64,000 bases of DNA, from contig NZ_CP144212.1 in the NCBI RefSeq assembly GCF_041378895.1, forward strand, positions 3,085,501 to 3,149,500. Reading direction: 5' to 3'. The DNA comes from Dechloromonas sp. ZY10 (GTDB lineage Bacteria > Pseudomonadota > Gammaproteobacteria > Burkholderiales > Rhodocyclaceae). The notes below the pieces were generated by a model. It ran no database searches. It saw only the letters and a program-made list of their open reading frames with translations, and was not told the origin of the DNA. Of the stretch, positions 34,551-43,654 are shown piece after piece. The stretch's first letter is position 1; every line of letters begins with the position of its first letter. The position numbers and the translations under genes were made by a program.

Positions 34551-36623
34551 TCAGGACTTGAGCAATTCCTCGCGCGTCCCCAGCCAGCGCCGCAAATGCC
34601 GCTCGGCGGCCGCCAGGTCATCACGCAGCAGGTTCTCGGCCAATTCCCGCGCCGCTTCGATCAAGTCGGCATCAGCTTCCAGATCGGCGTAGCGCAGCAA
34701 GGGCACGCCGCTTTGCCGGCTGCCGACAAACTCGCCCGGCCCGCGCAATTGCAAGTCCTGGCGTGCGATTTCAAATCCGTCGGTGTGCTCGAAGATGATC
34801 TTCAACCGTTGCCGCGCGATTTCACCCAGCGGCCCGGCGTAGATCAGCACGCAACTCGACTCGTACTGGCCGCGCCCGACCCGGCCACGCAACTGGTGCA
34901 ATTGTGACAAGCCGAAACGCTCGGCGTGCTCGATCACCATCAGGCTGGCGTTGGGCACATCGACGCCAACCTCGATCACCGTCGTCGCCACCAGCACCTG
35001 AATCTCGCCAGCGGCAAACGCCGCCATCACTGCCTGCTTTTCTGCCGCTTTCAAGCGGCCATGCACCAAACCCACGGTCAACTCCGGCAAATCGGCCAAA
35101 AGCTGCGCATAGGTTTCCTCGGCGGTCTGCAATTGCAGGGTTTCCGATTCCTCGATCAGCGGGCAGACCCAATAGGCCTGGCGCCCTTCCGCAACCAGCT
35201 TGCGGACAAAGGCGACCACGTCGTCGCGGCGGCTGTCGGCGACCAGCCGGGTACGGATCGGCGTGCGCCCCGGCGGCAGTTCGTCGAGTACGGTGACGTC
35301 GAGATCCGCGTAATAGCTCATCGCCAGCGTGCGTGGAATCGGCGTCGCCGACATCATCAACTGGTGGGGGTTATTGCCCTTGTTGCGCAAGGCCAGCCGC
35401 TGGGCGACGCCGAAGCGGTGCTGTTCGTCGACGATGGCCAGACCGAGTTTGGCGAAATCGACGCCGTCCTGGATCAGCGCATGCGTGCCGACCACCAATT
35501 GCGCCTCGGCGGCGGTTGCCGCCAGTTGCTCACGCTTGGCCTTGCTCTTGAGACTGCCGGAAAGCCAGGCGACGCGCACGCCGAGCGGCTCCAGCCAAGC
35601 GCGCAGCTTGAGATAGTGCTGCTCGGCGAGGATTTCGGTCGGCGCCATGAACGCCGCCTGCCAGCCGGCCTCGATCGCCTGACAGGCGGCGAGCGCGGCG
35701 ACGATGGTCTTGCCGGCGCCAACGTCGCCTTGCAGCAGCCGTTGCATCGGGTGCGGCGCCGCCAGGTCGCGCAGGATTTCCTCGACCGCGCGCCGCTGCG
35801 CCCCGGTCAGCCCGAACGGCAACTGCGCCAGCAAGCGCCCGGCGAGCAGGCCCTCGGCCTGCAATACCGGCGCCCCCTGCTCGCGCCTTGCCAGATAAGC
35901 CCGACGCAAGGACAGCTGTTGTGCCAGCACTTCATCGAATTTCATCCGCCGCCAGGCCGGGTGACCGCGATTTTCCAGCGGCAGCTGCGGCGTTCCCGCT
36001 GGCGGCGCATGCAGAAAGCGCAGGCAACGGGCAAACTCGGGCAGTTCGAACTGCGCCCGTAACGCCTCGCTCAAGGTATCGGCGAGATCGCCGTACTTCA
36101 GCGCATTGCCGATCAACTTGCGCAAAGCATTGTTGCTGACTCCGGCGGTGGTCGGATAAATCGGCGTCAGCCCCTCAGGCAGGGGCTCGTCCTCAGCCAC
36201 CGCATGAAAGCGCGGATGCACCATTTCCAAGCCAAAAAAGCCGTGGCGGACTTCACCAAAAGCACGAATCTTCGCCCCAGGCGCAAAAACTGCCTGCTGG
36301 TTCGGGTAAAAACTGAAGAAGCGCAAGGTCAGCTCGTGCTCGCTGCCGCTGGCATCGGTGGCATGCACCACCAGCTGCCGCCGTGGCCGCATCTGGATCT
36401 CGGCGCTGCGCACGATCACTTCAACCTGCACCGCGTCGGCCCACGGTCCACGACCGAGAGTGACGATCCGGGTTTCGTCTTCATAGCGCAGCGGCAAATG
36501 CAGAAGCAGATCGGCTTCGGTGTGGAGACCGATCTTGGCCAGTTTTTTCTTCATCGCCTCGGAGGCGACGATGGGACGCAGGCCGGCCGGCAAGGCCGGC
36601 GCCCCGGACTTCTCCGCCGGCAT
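34551..36623 (-). CDS. recG: RecG, branched-DNA helicase
   Basis: 690 residues, standard length. An N-terminal OB-fold wedge region is followed by superfamily 2 helicase motifs: Walker A GDVGAGKT near 303, PTEILAEQHY, DEQH box IVDEQHRFGV near 398, SATPIPRTLAM, and the C-terminal QLRGRVGRG. RecG remodels stalled forks and Holliday junctions. The ATG directly abuts the ridA stop codon (TAAATG), so translation is probably coupled. Confidence 0.98.
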   Translation of the reverse strand: MPAEKSGAPALPAGLRPIVASEAMKKKLAKIGLHTEADLLLHLPLRYEDETRIVTLGRGPWADAVQVEVIVRSAEIQMRPRRQLVVHATDASGSEHELTLRFFSFYPNQQAVFAPGAKIRAFGEVRHGFFGLEMVHPRFHAVAEDEPLPEGLTPIYPTTAGVSNNALRKLIGNALKYGDLADTLSEALRAQFELPEFARCLRFLHAPPAGTPQLPLENRGHPAWRRMKFDEVLAQQLSLRRAYLARREQGAPVLQAEGLLAGRLLAQLPFGLTGAQRRAVEEILRDLAAPHPMQRLLQGDVGAGKTIVAALAACQAIEAGWQAAFMAPTEILAEQHYLKLRAWLEPLGVRVAWLSGSLKSKAKREQLAATAAEAQLVVGTHALIQDGVDFAKLGLAIVDEQHRFGVAQRLALRNKGNNPHQLMMSATPIPRTLAMSYYADLDVTVLDELPPGRTPIRTRLVADSRRDDVVAFVRKLVAEGRQAYWVCPLIEESETLQLQTAEETYAQLLADLPELTVGLVHGRLKAAEKQAVMAAFAAGEIQVLVATTVIEVGVDVPNASLMVIEHAERFGLSQLHQLRGRVGRGQYESSCVLIYAGPLGEIARQRLKIIFEHTDGFEIARQDLQLRGPGEFVGSRQSGVPLLRYADLEADADLIEAARELAENLLRDDLAAAERHLRRWLGTREELLKS

Positions 36624-37004
36624 TTAGCCGAGGTACATCACCGCATCGGCCTCGACCAGCGCACCGCGCGGCAGTTCCTTGACGCCAACCGCAGCCCGCG
36701 CCGGGAAGGGCTCGCTGAAATATTGGGCCATCGTCTCGTTGACCTTGGCGAAGTTGCCAAGATCGGTCAGGAAGACGTTGAGCTTGACCACGTCGGCCAG
36801 CGAACCGCCAGCCGCTTCCGCAACTGCCTTGAGGTTATCGAAAACGCGAACGATTTGCGCATCGATGCCGTCAACCATTTGCATGGTGGCCGGATCGAGG
36901 CCGATCTGGCCGGACAGGTAAACGGTGTCGCCGACGCGCACGGCTTGCGAGTAGGTTCCGATGGCCGCCGGTGCATGCGGCGTGGCGATGATGGTCTTGC
37001 TCAT
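36624..37004 (-). CDS. ridA: RidA-family enamine/imine deaminase
   Basis: 126 residues with the family pattern: [40 protein letters not shown], and [22 protein letters not shown], which carries the substrate-binding Arg and the Glu of RidA. It hydrolyses reactive 2-aminoacrylate formed by PLP enzymes. Directly upstream of recG in the same transcript. Confidence 0.96.
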   Translation of the reverse strand: MSKTIIATPHAPAAIGTYSQAVRVGDTVYLSGQIGLDPATMQMVDGIDAQIVRVFDNLKAVAEAAGGSLADVVKLNVFLTDLGNFAKVNETMAQYFSEPFPARAAVGVKELPRGALVEADAVMYLG

Positions 37005-37066
37005 CTGTTGATTTCCGATCGATTTAAAAACGGTATTTTAGCCGCGAACCCAGGAGAAAACCCCGC

Positions 37067-37498
37067 GTGAACACTGCAGACAACCCCGCCACACAGGCCA
37101 GGATCGCCGCCCTCAGCAAATTGCTTGACGGTCCGCGCGACAATGCCCTGCTGCGCTTTTCACTGGGCAACGAGTATCTCAAAAGCGGCGATCTGTCCGA
37201 GGCTGAAAAATGCTATCGCGCCGCCGTTGACCGTGATTTCCATTTTTCCGCTGCCTGGAAAGCCCTGGGCAAAACACTGGCCGCAGCCGACCAGCCAACC
37301 GCAGCGCTAGCGGCCTTCCGTACAGGCATTGGCGTTGCCAGCGAACAAGGCGATGTGCAAGCAGCCAAGGAAATGCGGGTTTTCAGCCGCCGACTGGAAA
37401 AAAACCTGCCCCAACCGATGACCGATAGCCAGCCCCAGCGGGGCGCACTCTCAGCGTCGCCCACCCCGGGGAGCCATCAGCACGGTATCGATCCCTAA
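37067..37498 (+). CDS. Small TPR-repeat protein
   Basis: 143 residues from a GTG start with CAGGAG (37051-37056) upstream. Two TPR units are clear: ALLRFSLGNEYLKSGDLSEA and SAAWKALGKTLAAADQPTA, plus a third partial helix pair. No signal peptide, so cytoplasmic and probably a protein-binding scaffold. The last 48 bases overlap the 3' end of the convergent SPOR gene; the low-complexity tail (QPQRGALSASPTPG) lies in this overlap. Divergent from ridA. Confidence 0.8.
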   Translation: MNTADNPATQARIAALSKLLDGPRDNALLRFSLGNEYLKSGDLSEAEKCYRAAVDRDFHFSAAWKALGKTLAAADQPTAALAAFRTGIGVASEQGDVQAAKEMRVFSRRLEKNLPQPMTDSQPQRGALSASPTPGSHQHGIDP

Positions 37499-38407
37499 GC
37501 CGCGCAACTTGGCCTGTGCCGCTTCGGCTTCCTGCCGGGTGCGGAAAGGTCCAACCTGCACTCGGGTTTCGAGTGTGGACGGAACACCGCTCAAGGTCAG
37601 CTTGGCATGCAACTCTTCAGCCAACTGCGGATTGGAAAACACTCCAGCCTGGAGCGCAAACCCGGAAAACAGCCGAGGTGGCTCGGGTGTGCGCGGTGCT
37701 GACTGACCACCAGGCACCGGTGCGGCTGCCGGCGTTTGCGAGCGGGTTTCCAGCACCCGCGCCGACGGCTTGGCCACAGTTGACTCGACAGGCACCGAAG
37801 GCGGCACCAGAGGCGGCGCCGCAGTCCCTTCCGCCAGCGACGGCCGCGACGGGCGAGGAGAGGGGTTGCCGGCAGCCGGGGCCCGGGCAGCACCGGAACC
37901 CGGCGACACCGGCTCGACCGGGGCTGCCGTCGGCTTGAGCGGCACATTCACGGTCGACGCCGCAACCGGGGGATTTTTCCCGCCGTCCAGCGACGGCCGA
38001 GCCTCAACCCGGGGTGGAGGCAACTCATCGGCGATTTTTTTGCCGCCCTCGCGAGGAAGTTCGCGCTGACCAATGGTTCCATCCTTGGCCACCGGCTCTT
38101 CGACCGCCTTGGCGGGCTCGGGCGGCGGAGGCAACTCGGTTGTCTGCTTTACCGGTTGCGAGACTTCTTTTTTCGGCGGAACCGGAATCGGCTTGCTGAA
38201 GGCCGGCAAATCATCTTCTTCCTGCGGTGGCGCAGCAAGGTGATCAAAAACCGCGAGGGTGCCCAACAGGAGGCTGATCAGCAGCCCAGCAACTGCCAGA
38301 CGCTTGAGCAGCTTGCCACGCAACTCATCCTGCACCTCCGGCTCCACCTGCTCGGCCACCGGTTTGGGCGCGACCGGCTTGCGTGCCGACGGGGGGGTTT
38401 TAGCCAT
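37451..38407 (-). CDS. SPOR-domain cell-division-type membrane protein
   Basis: 318 residues from the ATG at 38407. Cytoplasmic N-terminus, one transmembrane segment near 38-55 (LAVAGLLISLLLGTLAVFDHL), a ~180-residue Pro/Ala-rich periplasmic linker, and a C-terminal SPOR domain (GFALQAGVFSNPQLAEELHAKL; RVQVGPFRTRQEAEAAQAKL). SPOR domains bind denuded peptidoglycan at the septum (FtsN, DamX type). The start overlaps the DUF2802 stop by 8 bp (ATGGCTAA), so they are coupled. It contains a CACGGTCGAC half-site. Confidence 0.9.
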   Translation of the reverse strand: MAKTPPSARKPVAPKPVAEQVEPEVQDELRGKLLKRLAVAGLLISLLLGTLAVFDHLAAPPQEEDDLPAFSKPIPVPPKKEVSQPVKQTTELPPPPEPAKAVEEPVAKDGTIGQRELPREGGKKIADELPPPRVEARPSLDGGKNPPVAASTVNVPLKPTAAPVEPVSPGSGAARAPAAGNPSPRPSRPSLAEGTAAPPLVPPSVPVESTVAKPSARVLETRSQTPAAAPVPGGQSAPRTPEPPRLFSGFALQAGVFSNPQLAEELHAKLTLSGVPSTLETRVQVGPFRTRQEAEAAQAKLRGLGIDTVLMAPRGGRR

Positions 38408-38966
38408 GCGCCACACCTCCTTGTTGACTGCGCGCCAGTCCCACCACCATTTCGGCCTCGGCGCGGGCAATCCCGCAACGCTCGGCAATCATCTGCGCAC
38501 TGTATCCGGCCATCGCCATCTGCATCGCATCACTGTACAACGGCGAAACACTTTGCCCCGCCCGCAACTGTGCCAGCTCCTGTTGCATATCCTGGCGCAA
38601 TTCCTGCATTTCGCCGCGCACTGAGGCCAGATCGCGCCGCAACGACTCAAGCTCGCGCTCAAGTTCGAGCCGGGATACGCCGGCCGGACGCGCACCTTCG
38701 TCGGCCACATCGCGCGGGCGCGAACGTTCACGGCGCACCGCCGGCCCTGGCTCAGGGGGCTGCCGCAGCAACTCATCGAGCGTTAGCGCCGGTGCCGAAT
38801 CGATCTCTGGCAAAGCCGGCTCACGCCCCGGTTCAGCCCCCGGTTCCGACTCGCCCCCCGCATTGCGCACCGCATTGAGCCGCCGCATGCGCAGCAGGAC
38901 GAACAGCATGTAGCCGGCGAGCACGACGATCAGCGCGACAACCGCCTCACGTACGCCCAGTGTCAT
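38400..38966 (-). CDS. DUF2802 single-pass membrane protein
   Basis: 188 residues. N-terminal transmembrane helix (VVALIVVLAGYMLFVLL), a charged linker, a coiled coil near 98-133 (RLELERELESLRRDLASVRGEMQELRQDM) and a C-terminal DUF2802-type helix-turn-helix-like motif (LYSDAMQMAMAGYSAQMIAERCGIARAEAEMVV). The family often lies near flagellar or division genes, with unknown role. Here it is translationally coupled to the SPOR protein, pointing to a shared envelope function. Confidence 0.8.
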   Translation of the reverse strand: MTLGVREAVVALIVVLAGYMLFVLLRMRRLNAVRNAGGESEPGAEPGREPALPEIDSAPALTLDELLRQPPEPGPAVRRERSRPRDVADEGARPAGVSRLELERELESLRRDLASVRGEMQELRQDMQQELAQLRAGQSVSPLYSDAMQMAMAGYSAQMIAERCGIARAEAEMVVGLARSQQGGVAHG

Positions 38967-38999
38967 GCCTTTTCCTGCTCCGGGAAAACGGCCGTCAAC

Positions 39000-40199
39000 T
39001 TAGAAACCAAGCGAGTACTGCGCACCCAAAATGTGGGCACTGGCATCATATCGGCCGCTCAGGGAAGTTCCGTTGCGATTCTGCGAAACGGTCGGATCCT
39101 TGACGTAGAGGTAGGAGTAACCAACGTCCAGACGCCCGCCCTGGCCAAGCTTCCACTGCCCACCCAAGGACAGCCACAGGCGGTCGTTATCGGGAACTCG
39201 CGGCGAACGAACGGCATCGGTGACCGGCGTCCGGTCCCAGGCGATGCCGAATTTCAACTTGGTATCATCGCTGTAGCGGTAAGCGGCCCCCCAGGCAAAA
39301 CGCCAGGAGTTCTTGTAGCCGAAATGCTCGGTGTCCGGAGTTGCGCCGCCATAATTGACCAGCAACTTGTCGAGAGAATTCCAGCGGGTATAGGAGAGGT
39401 CGCCCATCGCCTCCCAACGGTCGGACACCTGCTGCCAGACCGACAGGATGAAGGTATCCGGGAGCTTGATGTCGGCTGTGGCGCTACGACTGACGCCGGC
39501 CAGCGTGCGCGAACCCTCCAGCCGGTAATCGACCGCCGACCGATAGGAAACGCCAAGCCGCATTGCAGGCGACAGAGTGAACAATGCACCGACGTTCCAC
39601 CCGAGCCCAGCATCATCCCCCTTGACCCGGTAACCACCGGCCAGTGCGCTGGTCATTTCGGCGTCGATAGTCTGATAGTTCAGGCCAAAACCCAGCGAAA
39701 CCTTGTCGTTCAGCCGGTAAGCCAGCGAAGGATTGTAATTGACGGTGCGGATTTCCGACTTGACGGCAAGATTTGCACCGACCCAGTTGTTGGCGGTGTA
39801 TTCGGTGGCCAGGCCGAAAGGCGCGGAGATGCCAAAGCCAAGATACAGCCGGTCACTCAACTGCTGCGAGAAATAGGCATTCGGAACGCCGGCCCAACCG
39901 CCCGCATCGCCGCCGTTCGGACCGCTGGCATTGGCCCCGGTTGAACCATGATTGCTGAACCGGTAGCTTGGACCGACCGCGGAAACGCCAAGCGAAATCT
40001 GCGTTCCCGGCAACTGCGTCAGCCCGGCAGGATTGAAGAAGTTGGTGCTGGCGTTGTCGGCAACCGCCGCCGACCCGGCGTAGGCATTGCCCAGACCGCT
40101 GGCATTCTGCTCCCACAACTGGAAAGCGGCCGCTGACGCGGTGGCGGAAAAGCCCGCAAGGATCAGGGCCGACAAAGGACGCAGGGTTCGTTTTTTCAT
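39000..40199 (-). CDS. OmpP1/FadL/TodX-family outer-membrane transporter
   Basis: 399 residues from the ATG at 40199. Signal peptide ends ATASAAAF. The mature start AFQLWEQNASGLGNAYAGSAAVADNASTNFFNPAGLTQL is the FadL N-terminal hatch with its NPAG motif. A 14-strand-type barrel follows and ends QYSLGF with a terminal Phe. Family members take up long-chain fatty acids or aromatic hydrocarbons; which of these applies is not clear. The next gene upstream is an acyl-CoA thioesterase 30 bp away, favouring a lipid context. Confidence 0.93.
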   Translation of the reverse strand: MKKRTLRPLSALILAGFSATASAAAFQLWEQNASGLGNAYAGSAAVADNASTNFFNPAGLTQLPGTQISLGVSAVGPSYRFSNHGSTGANASGPNGGDAGGWAGVPNAYFSQQLSDRLYLGFGISAPFGLATEYTANNWVGANLAVKSEIRTVNYNPSLAYRLNDKVSLGFGLNYQTIDAEMTSALAGGYRVKGDDAGLGWNVGALFTLSPAMRLGVSYRSAVDYRLEGSRTLAGVSRSATADIKLPDTFILSVWQQVSDRWEAMGDLSYTRWNSLDKLLVNYGGATPDTEHFGYKNSWRFAWGAAYRYSDDTKLKFGIAWDRTPVTDAVRSPRVPDNDRLWLSLGGQWKLGQGGRLDVGYSYLYVKDPTVSQNRNGTSLSGRYDASAHILGAQYSLGF

Positions 40200-40229
40200 G
40201 GCAGGAATTCCGGAAAGCATGCACGAGGC

Positions 40230-40658
40230 TCAACCGCGCGATTCTATTCCATTTTGCGTGTTTATTTCTTCGGGAATCGCCCGTTTGCTGCCGTCGGCGT
40301 CGATCGCGACATAGGTCAGTTCGGCTTCGGTAACCTTGACCACCGTAGTCGGCGCAAAATTCCGCTCGGCGTACACCTCGACCCGGACAGTAATCGATGT
40401 CCGGCCGACGCGCACGATCTCGGCATAAAGACTGACAATATCGCCAACCGAAACCGGTTGCTTGAACTGAAAGGAGTTCACCGACACCGTCGCCACCTTG
40501 CCGCGCGCTCGCCGCATCGCCGGGATAGCCCCGGCCACATCAACCTGTGACATGACCCAGCCCCCGAAGACATCGCCATTCTGATTCAAGTCAGCCGGCA
40601 TGGGGACGACACGCAAGGCCACATCGCGGTCAGGCAGGCAGATCCGTTCTACGCTCAT
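40230..40658 (-). CDS. Hotdog-fold acyl-CoA thioesterase (YciA-like)
   Basis: 142 residues from the ATG at 40658 with CGGAG six bases upstream. The hotdog helix NQNGDVFGGWVMSQVDVAGAI contains the catalytic Asn/Asp region of the YciA/BACH group, and VNSFQFKQPVSVGDIVSL matches the following strands. It hydrolyses acyl-CoA esters of broad chain length. Same direction as the FadL-like gene and divergent from the ABC exporter. Confidence 0.92.
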   Translation of the reverse strand: MSVERICLPDRDVALRVVPMPADLNQNGDVFGGWVMSQVDVAGAIPAMRRARGKVATVSVNSFQFKQPVSVGDIVSLYAEIVRVGRTSITVRVEVYAERNFAPTTVVKVTEAELTYVAIDADGSKRAIPEEINTQNGIESRG

Positions 40659-40757
40659 CGCAACTCCGCATAAAATTTGAGACAGGGAGCTGATTTTCGC
40701 GGAAAGCGGGGAGTTTTCATATACTCCCGCTCTCGCCCATTCATCACGACCCAGCCC

Positions 40758-42557
40758 ATGCGCCGCTCGACATCCTTGCCCCGCCCGCCCGCTGGCGCCC
40801 CCCTGGCAGAAACTCACGCCTGGGAAACCGTCAAGCTGCTCTTCCCCTATCTCTGGCGCTACCGCTTGCGAGTAATCGCCGCACTGAGTTGCCTGATTGC
40901 CGCCAAGGTCGCCAACGTTGGAGTTCCGCTAGTTTTCAAGCACATGATCGACGATCTGGGCGGTGAGAAACTGGCTCTCGGCTTACCAGTGTTGCTGCTG
41001 CTACTGTACGGAGCGATGCGTTTTTCGACATCGCTATTCACCGAACTGCGGGAAATCCTGTTCACCCGAGTAACCCAACGTGCAGTTCGCCAGGTAGCAC
41101 TGGAGGCCTTCCGCCACTTGCACGCACTTTCCTTGCGCTTCCATCTCGAACGCCAGACAGGAGGTATTTCACGGGATGTTGAACGAGGCACCCGCTCGAT
41201 TTCGAGTCTGATGTCCTACTCGCTGTACTCAATCCTGCCCACCCTGATCGAGATCGGTCTGGTACTGGGCATCCTGGTTGTTCGCTACGACGCAGGCTAT
41301 GCGCTGATCGTCCTGGCCTCACTGAGCGCCTACATGGCTTTCACCATCAGCGTCAGCAACTGGCGGATTGCAATCCGCCGTGCCGTCAACGAAACCGACT
41401 CGGCTGCCAACACCCGCGCCGTAGATAGCCTGCTCAACTACGAAACCGTCAAATATTTCAACAACGAGGACTGGGAAGCTCGTCGCTACGACGAACAACT
41501 GCAACATTGGGAGGCGGCAGCAGTCCGCAGCCAGAAAAGCCTGGCCCTGCTCAACCTGGGACAGCAGGCGATCATCGCTTGTGGCGTCACTGCAATGATG
41601 TGGCGCGCCGCGCAAGGGGTGGTCGATGGGCAAATGACGATTGGCGATCTGGTGCTGGTCAATGCGCTGCTAATCCAGTTGTATGTCCCGCTCAACTTTC
41701 TCGGGATCGTCTATCGCGAAATCCGGCAGGCACTGACCGACATCGAGCGGATGTTCCTGCTCTTGCGCGAGCACCGAGAAATCGCCGATACCCAGGATGC
41801 AGTCGACCTTCCATCGGGGCCGCTGGCAATCGAGTTTTCCACGGTCGACTTCGCCTACGAACCAAAACGCCCCATCCTGCACGCGATCGATTTTCGTATC
41901 CCTGCCGGACAAACCGTTGCGGTGGTCGGCCACTCTGGAGCGGGAAAATCGACGCTGGCCCGCCTGCTTTACCGCTTTTACGATGTTAGCCAGGGCAGCA
42001 TCCGGATTGCCGGCCATGACCTGCGCGACCTCCGCCAGGACAGCCTGCGCCGAGCCATCGGCATCGTTCCGCAAGACACCGTGCTGTTCAACGACAGCAT
42101 TCGCTACAACATCCGCTACGGTCGTCCGGATGCTAGCGATGCGGAGGTCGAGGCTGCGGCCCGTGCGGCGCAGTTACATCATTTCGTCGCTGCCTTGCCG
42201 CAAGGCTACGAGACGCGAGTTGGCGAGCGCGGCCTGAAGCTATCCGGTGGCGAGAAACAACGCGTCGCAATTGCTCGTGCCTTACTCAAAGACCCGCCAA
42301 TCATGATTTTTGACGAAGCCACCTCGGCGCTCGACTCAGGCACGGAGCGGGCGATCCAGCAGCAACTGGAACAAGTGGCACAAGGCAAGACTACGCTGAT
42401 CGTCGCCCACCGACTCTCGACGGTGATGCATGCCGACGAAATTCTGGTTTTTGCCGAGGGCCGCATCGTCGAGCGAGGACGACATCCGGAACTGCTTGCC
42501 GCCGGCGGCACCTACGCCGGGATGTGGGCACTGCAGCAGCAAGAACAGGCCAGCTAG
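40758..42557 (+). CDS. Atm1/HMT1-type ABC exporter (fused TM and ATPase)
   Basis: 599 residues from the ATG at 40758. Six-helix type 1 exporter domain (~35-310), then an ATPase: Walker A GHSGAGKST near 391, signature LSGGEKQRV near 494, Walker B IMIFDEATS near 516 and the H-loop IVAHRLSTV. The NYETVKYFNNEDWEARRYDE segment and overall arrangement match the mitochondrial Atm1 / bacterial heavy-metal-tolerance group, which exports glutathione or glutathione-metal/sulfur species. It works as a homodimer. It contains one CACGGTCGAC half-site. Confidence 0.92.
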   Translation: MRRSTSLPRPPAGAPLAETHAWETVKLLFPYLWRYRLRVIAALSCLIAAKVANVGVPLVFKHMIDDLGGEKLALGLPVLLLLLYGAMRFSTSLFTELREILFTRVTQRAVRQVALEAFRHLHALSLRFHLERQTGGISRDVERGTRSISSLMSYSLYSILPTLIEIGLVLGILVVRYDAGYALIVLASLSAYMAFTISVSNWRIAIRRAVNETDSAANTRAVDSLLNYETVKYFNNEDWEARRYDEQLQHWEAAAVRSQKSLALLNLGQQAIIACGVTAMMWRAAQGVVDGQMTIGDLVLVNALLIQLYVPLNFLGIVYREIRQALTDIERMFLLLREHREIADTQDAVDLPSGPLAIEFSTVDFAYEPKRPILHAIDFRIPAGQTVAVVGHSGAGKSTLARLLYRFYDVSQGSIRIAGHDLRDLRQDSLRRAIGIVPQDTVLFNDSIRYNIRYGRPDASDAEVEAAARAAQLHHFVAALPQGYETRVGERGLKLSGGEKQRVAIARALLKDPPIMIFDEATSALDSGTERAIQQQLEQVAQGKTTLIVAHRLSTVMHADEILVFAEGRIVERGRHPELLAAGGTYAGMWALQQQEQAS

Positions 42558-42672
42558 CAACAGGCGTCAACTGCTTGACTCCCACCCCTGACTTGCGGCC
42601 GACTTTCCCGCCCAGCGAACCCGACCAGCCGGGGAGCAAGCGTGATAGGATGCGCATTTACGAGACCAACCG

Positions 42673-42701
42673 GGGAGTGATAGCTGGCGCGGCGCACTCC
42701 C
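42673..42701. promoter_or_regulatory. Inverted repeat in the leader of the signalling pair
   Basis: GGGAGTG and CACTCCC, perfect 7-bp arms separated by 15 nt, 33 bp before the ATG at 42734. It could be an operator or a leader hairpin. No clear sigma-70 boxes are recognised near it. Confidence 0.35.
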
Positions 42702-42733
42702 GCGAAATGTAATAAAAATAGGGAATCCGGATC

Positions 42734-43651
42734 ATGAGTCAGGCAAGCGTCCTCGTCGTTGATGACGAAGCGATCAACCTGGAAATACTCAGCGAGTATT
42801 TCGAAGGTGAGAGCAATCTGGCACTCCACACCACCTCAAATGGCGAAGATGCCTGGGCTGCGCTGCAGAACCCGGACAACAGTTTTCAGGTGGTCTTGCT
42901 CGACCGCATGATGCCGGGACTCGACGGAATCGGCCTGCTCAAACGCATCAAGGCAGACCCGCGCCTGGCAGCAATTCCGGTCATCATGCAGACAGCCGCC
43001 GGATCACCCGAGCAAATCCGGGAAGGCCTGGAGGCCGGAGCCTATTACTACCTGACCAAACCCTATCGCCGTGATGGCCTGCTGGCCATCGTCCATGCCG
43101 CCCTGGCCGATGCTGAAACTCGCGATGCACTGCGCAAGCAACTGAACCAGCACGTCTACTCACTGAAATTCATGGACCAGGCTGAATTTTCGATCCGCAC
43201 CGTCGATGAGGCTGCGCAGCTGGCTTCATTCGTCGCGCACGCCTGCCCGGTACCCGATGCAGCGATCATGGGCATTTCCGAGTTGCTGATCAACGGCATC
43301 GAACATGGCAACCTTGGCCTGACCTACAGTGAAAAGTCCGCACTCAAGCTGAGCGACAAATGGCAAGACGAAATTGAACGCCGCAGCAAATTGCCTGAAA
43401 ACACCAACAAACGGGTACACCTTTCGTTCCGGCGCAGTGAAAAGGGCGTCGAGTTGGTCGTGCGCGACGAGGGCCAAGGCTTCGATTGGCAGAAGTATCT
43501 AGAAATCGACCCGGCCAGGGCTTTCGATCCAAATGGTCGGGGCATCGCGCTTGCGCGCATGCTCTCCTTTTCGAGCATCCGTTACGAGGGTTGCGGCAAT
43601 ATCGCGATCGCCTGCATCGACGCCCCCGAAGGCATCCCGACAAGCGAGTAA
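42734..43651 (+). CDS. Response-regulator receiver fused to an RsbW/HATPase-type kinase domain
   Basis: 305 residues. Residues ~1-125 are a full receiver: acidic pair VVDDE, phospho-Asp in VVLLDRMMPG near 57, Lys in YYLTKPYR. The C-terminal ~150 residues are a GHKL ATPase of anti-sigma type, without a His-kinase dimerisation domain: N-box ISELLINGIEHGNLG, G1 DEGQGFDW, G2 GRGIALARML. Phosphorylation probably controls an anti-sigma-factor or Ser/Thr-kinase activity. It is followed after 3 bp by the PP2C gene, so the two form one operon. Confidence 0.9.
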   Translation: MSQASVLVVDDEAINLEILSEYFEGESNLALHTTSNGEDAWAALQNPDNSFQVVLLDRMMPGLDGIGLLKRIKADPRLAAIPVIMQTAAGSPEQIREGLEAGAYYYLTKPYRRDGLLAIVHAALADAETRDALRKQLNQHVYSLKFMDQAEFSIRTVDEAAQLASFVAHACPVPDAAIMGISELLINGIEHGNLGLTYSEKSALKLSDKWQDEIERRSKLPENTNKRVHLSFRRSEKGVELVVRDEGQGFDWQKYLEIDPARAFDPNGRGIALARMLSFSSIRYEGCGNIAIACIDAPEGIPTSE

Positions 43652-43654
43652 GCC

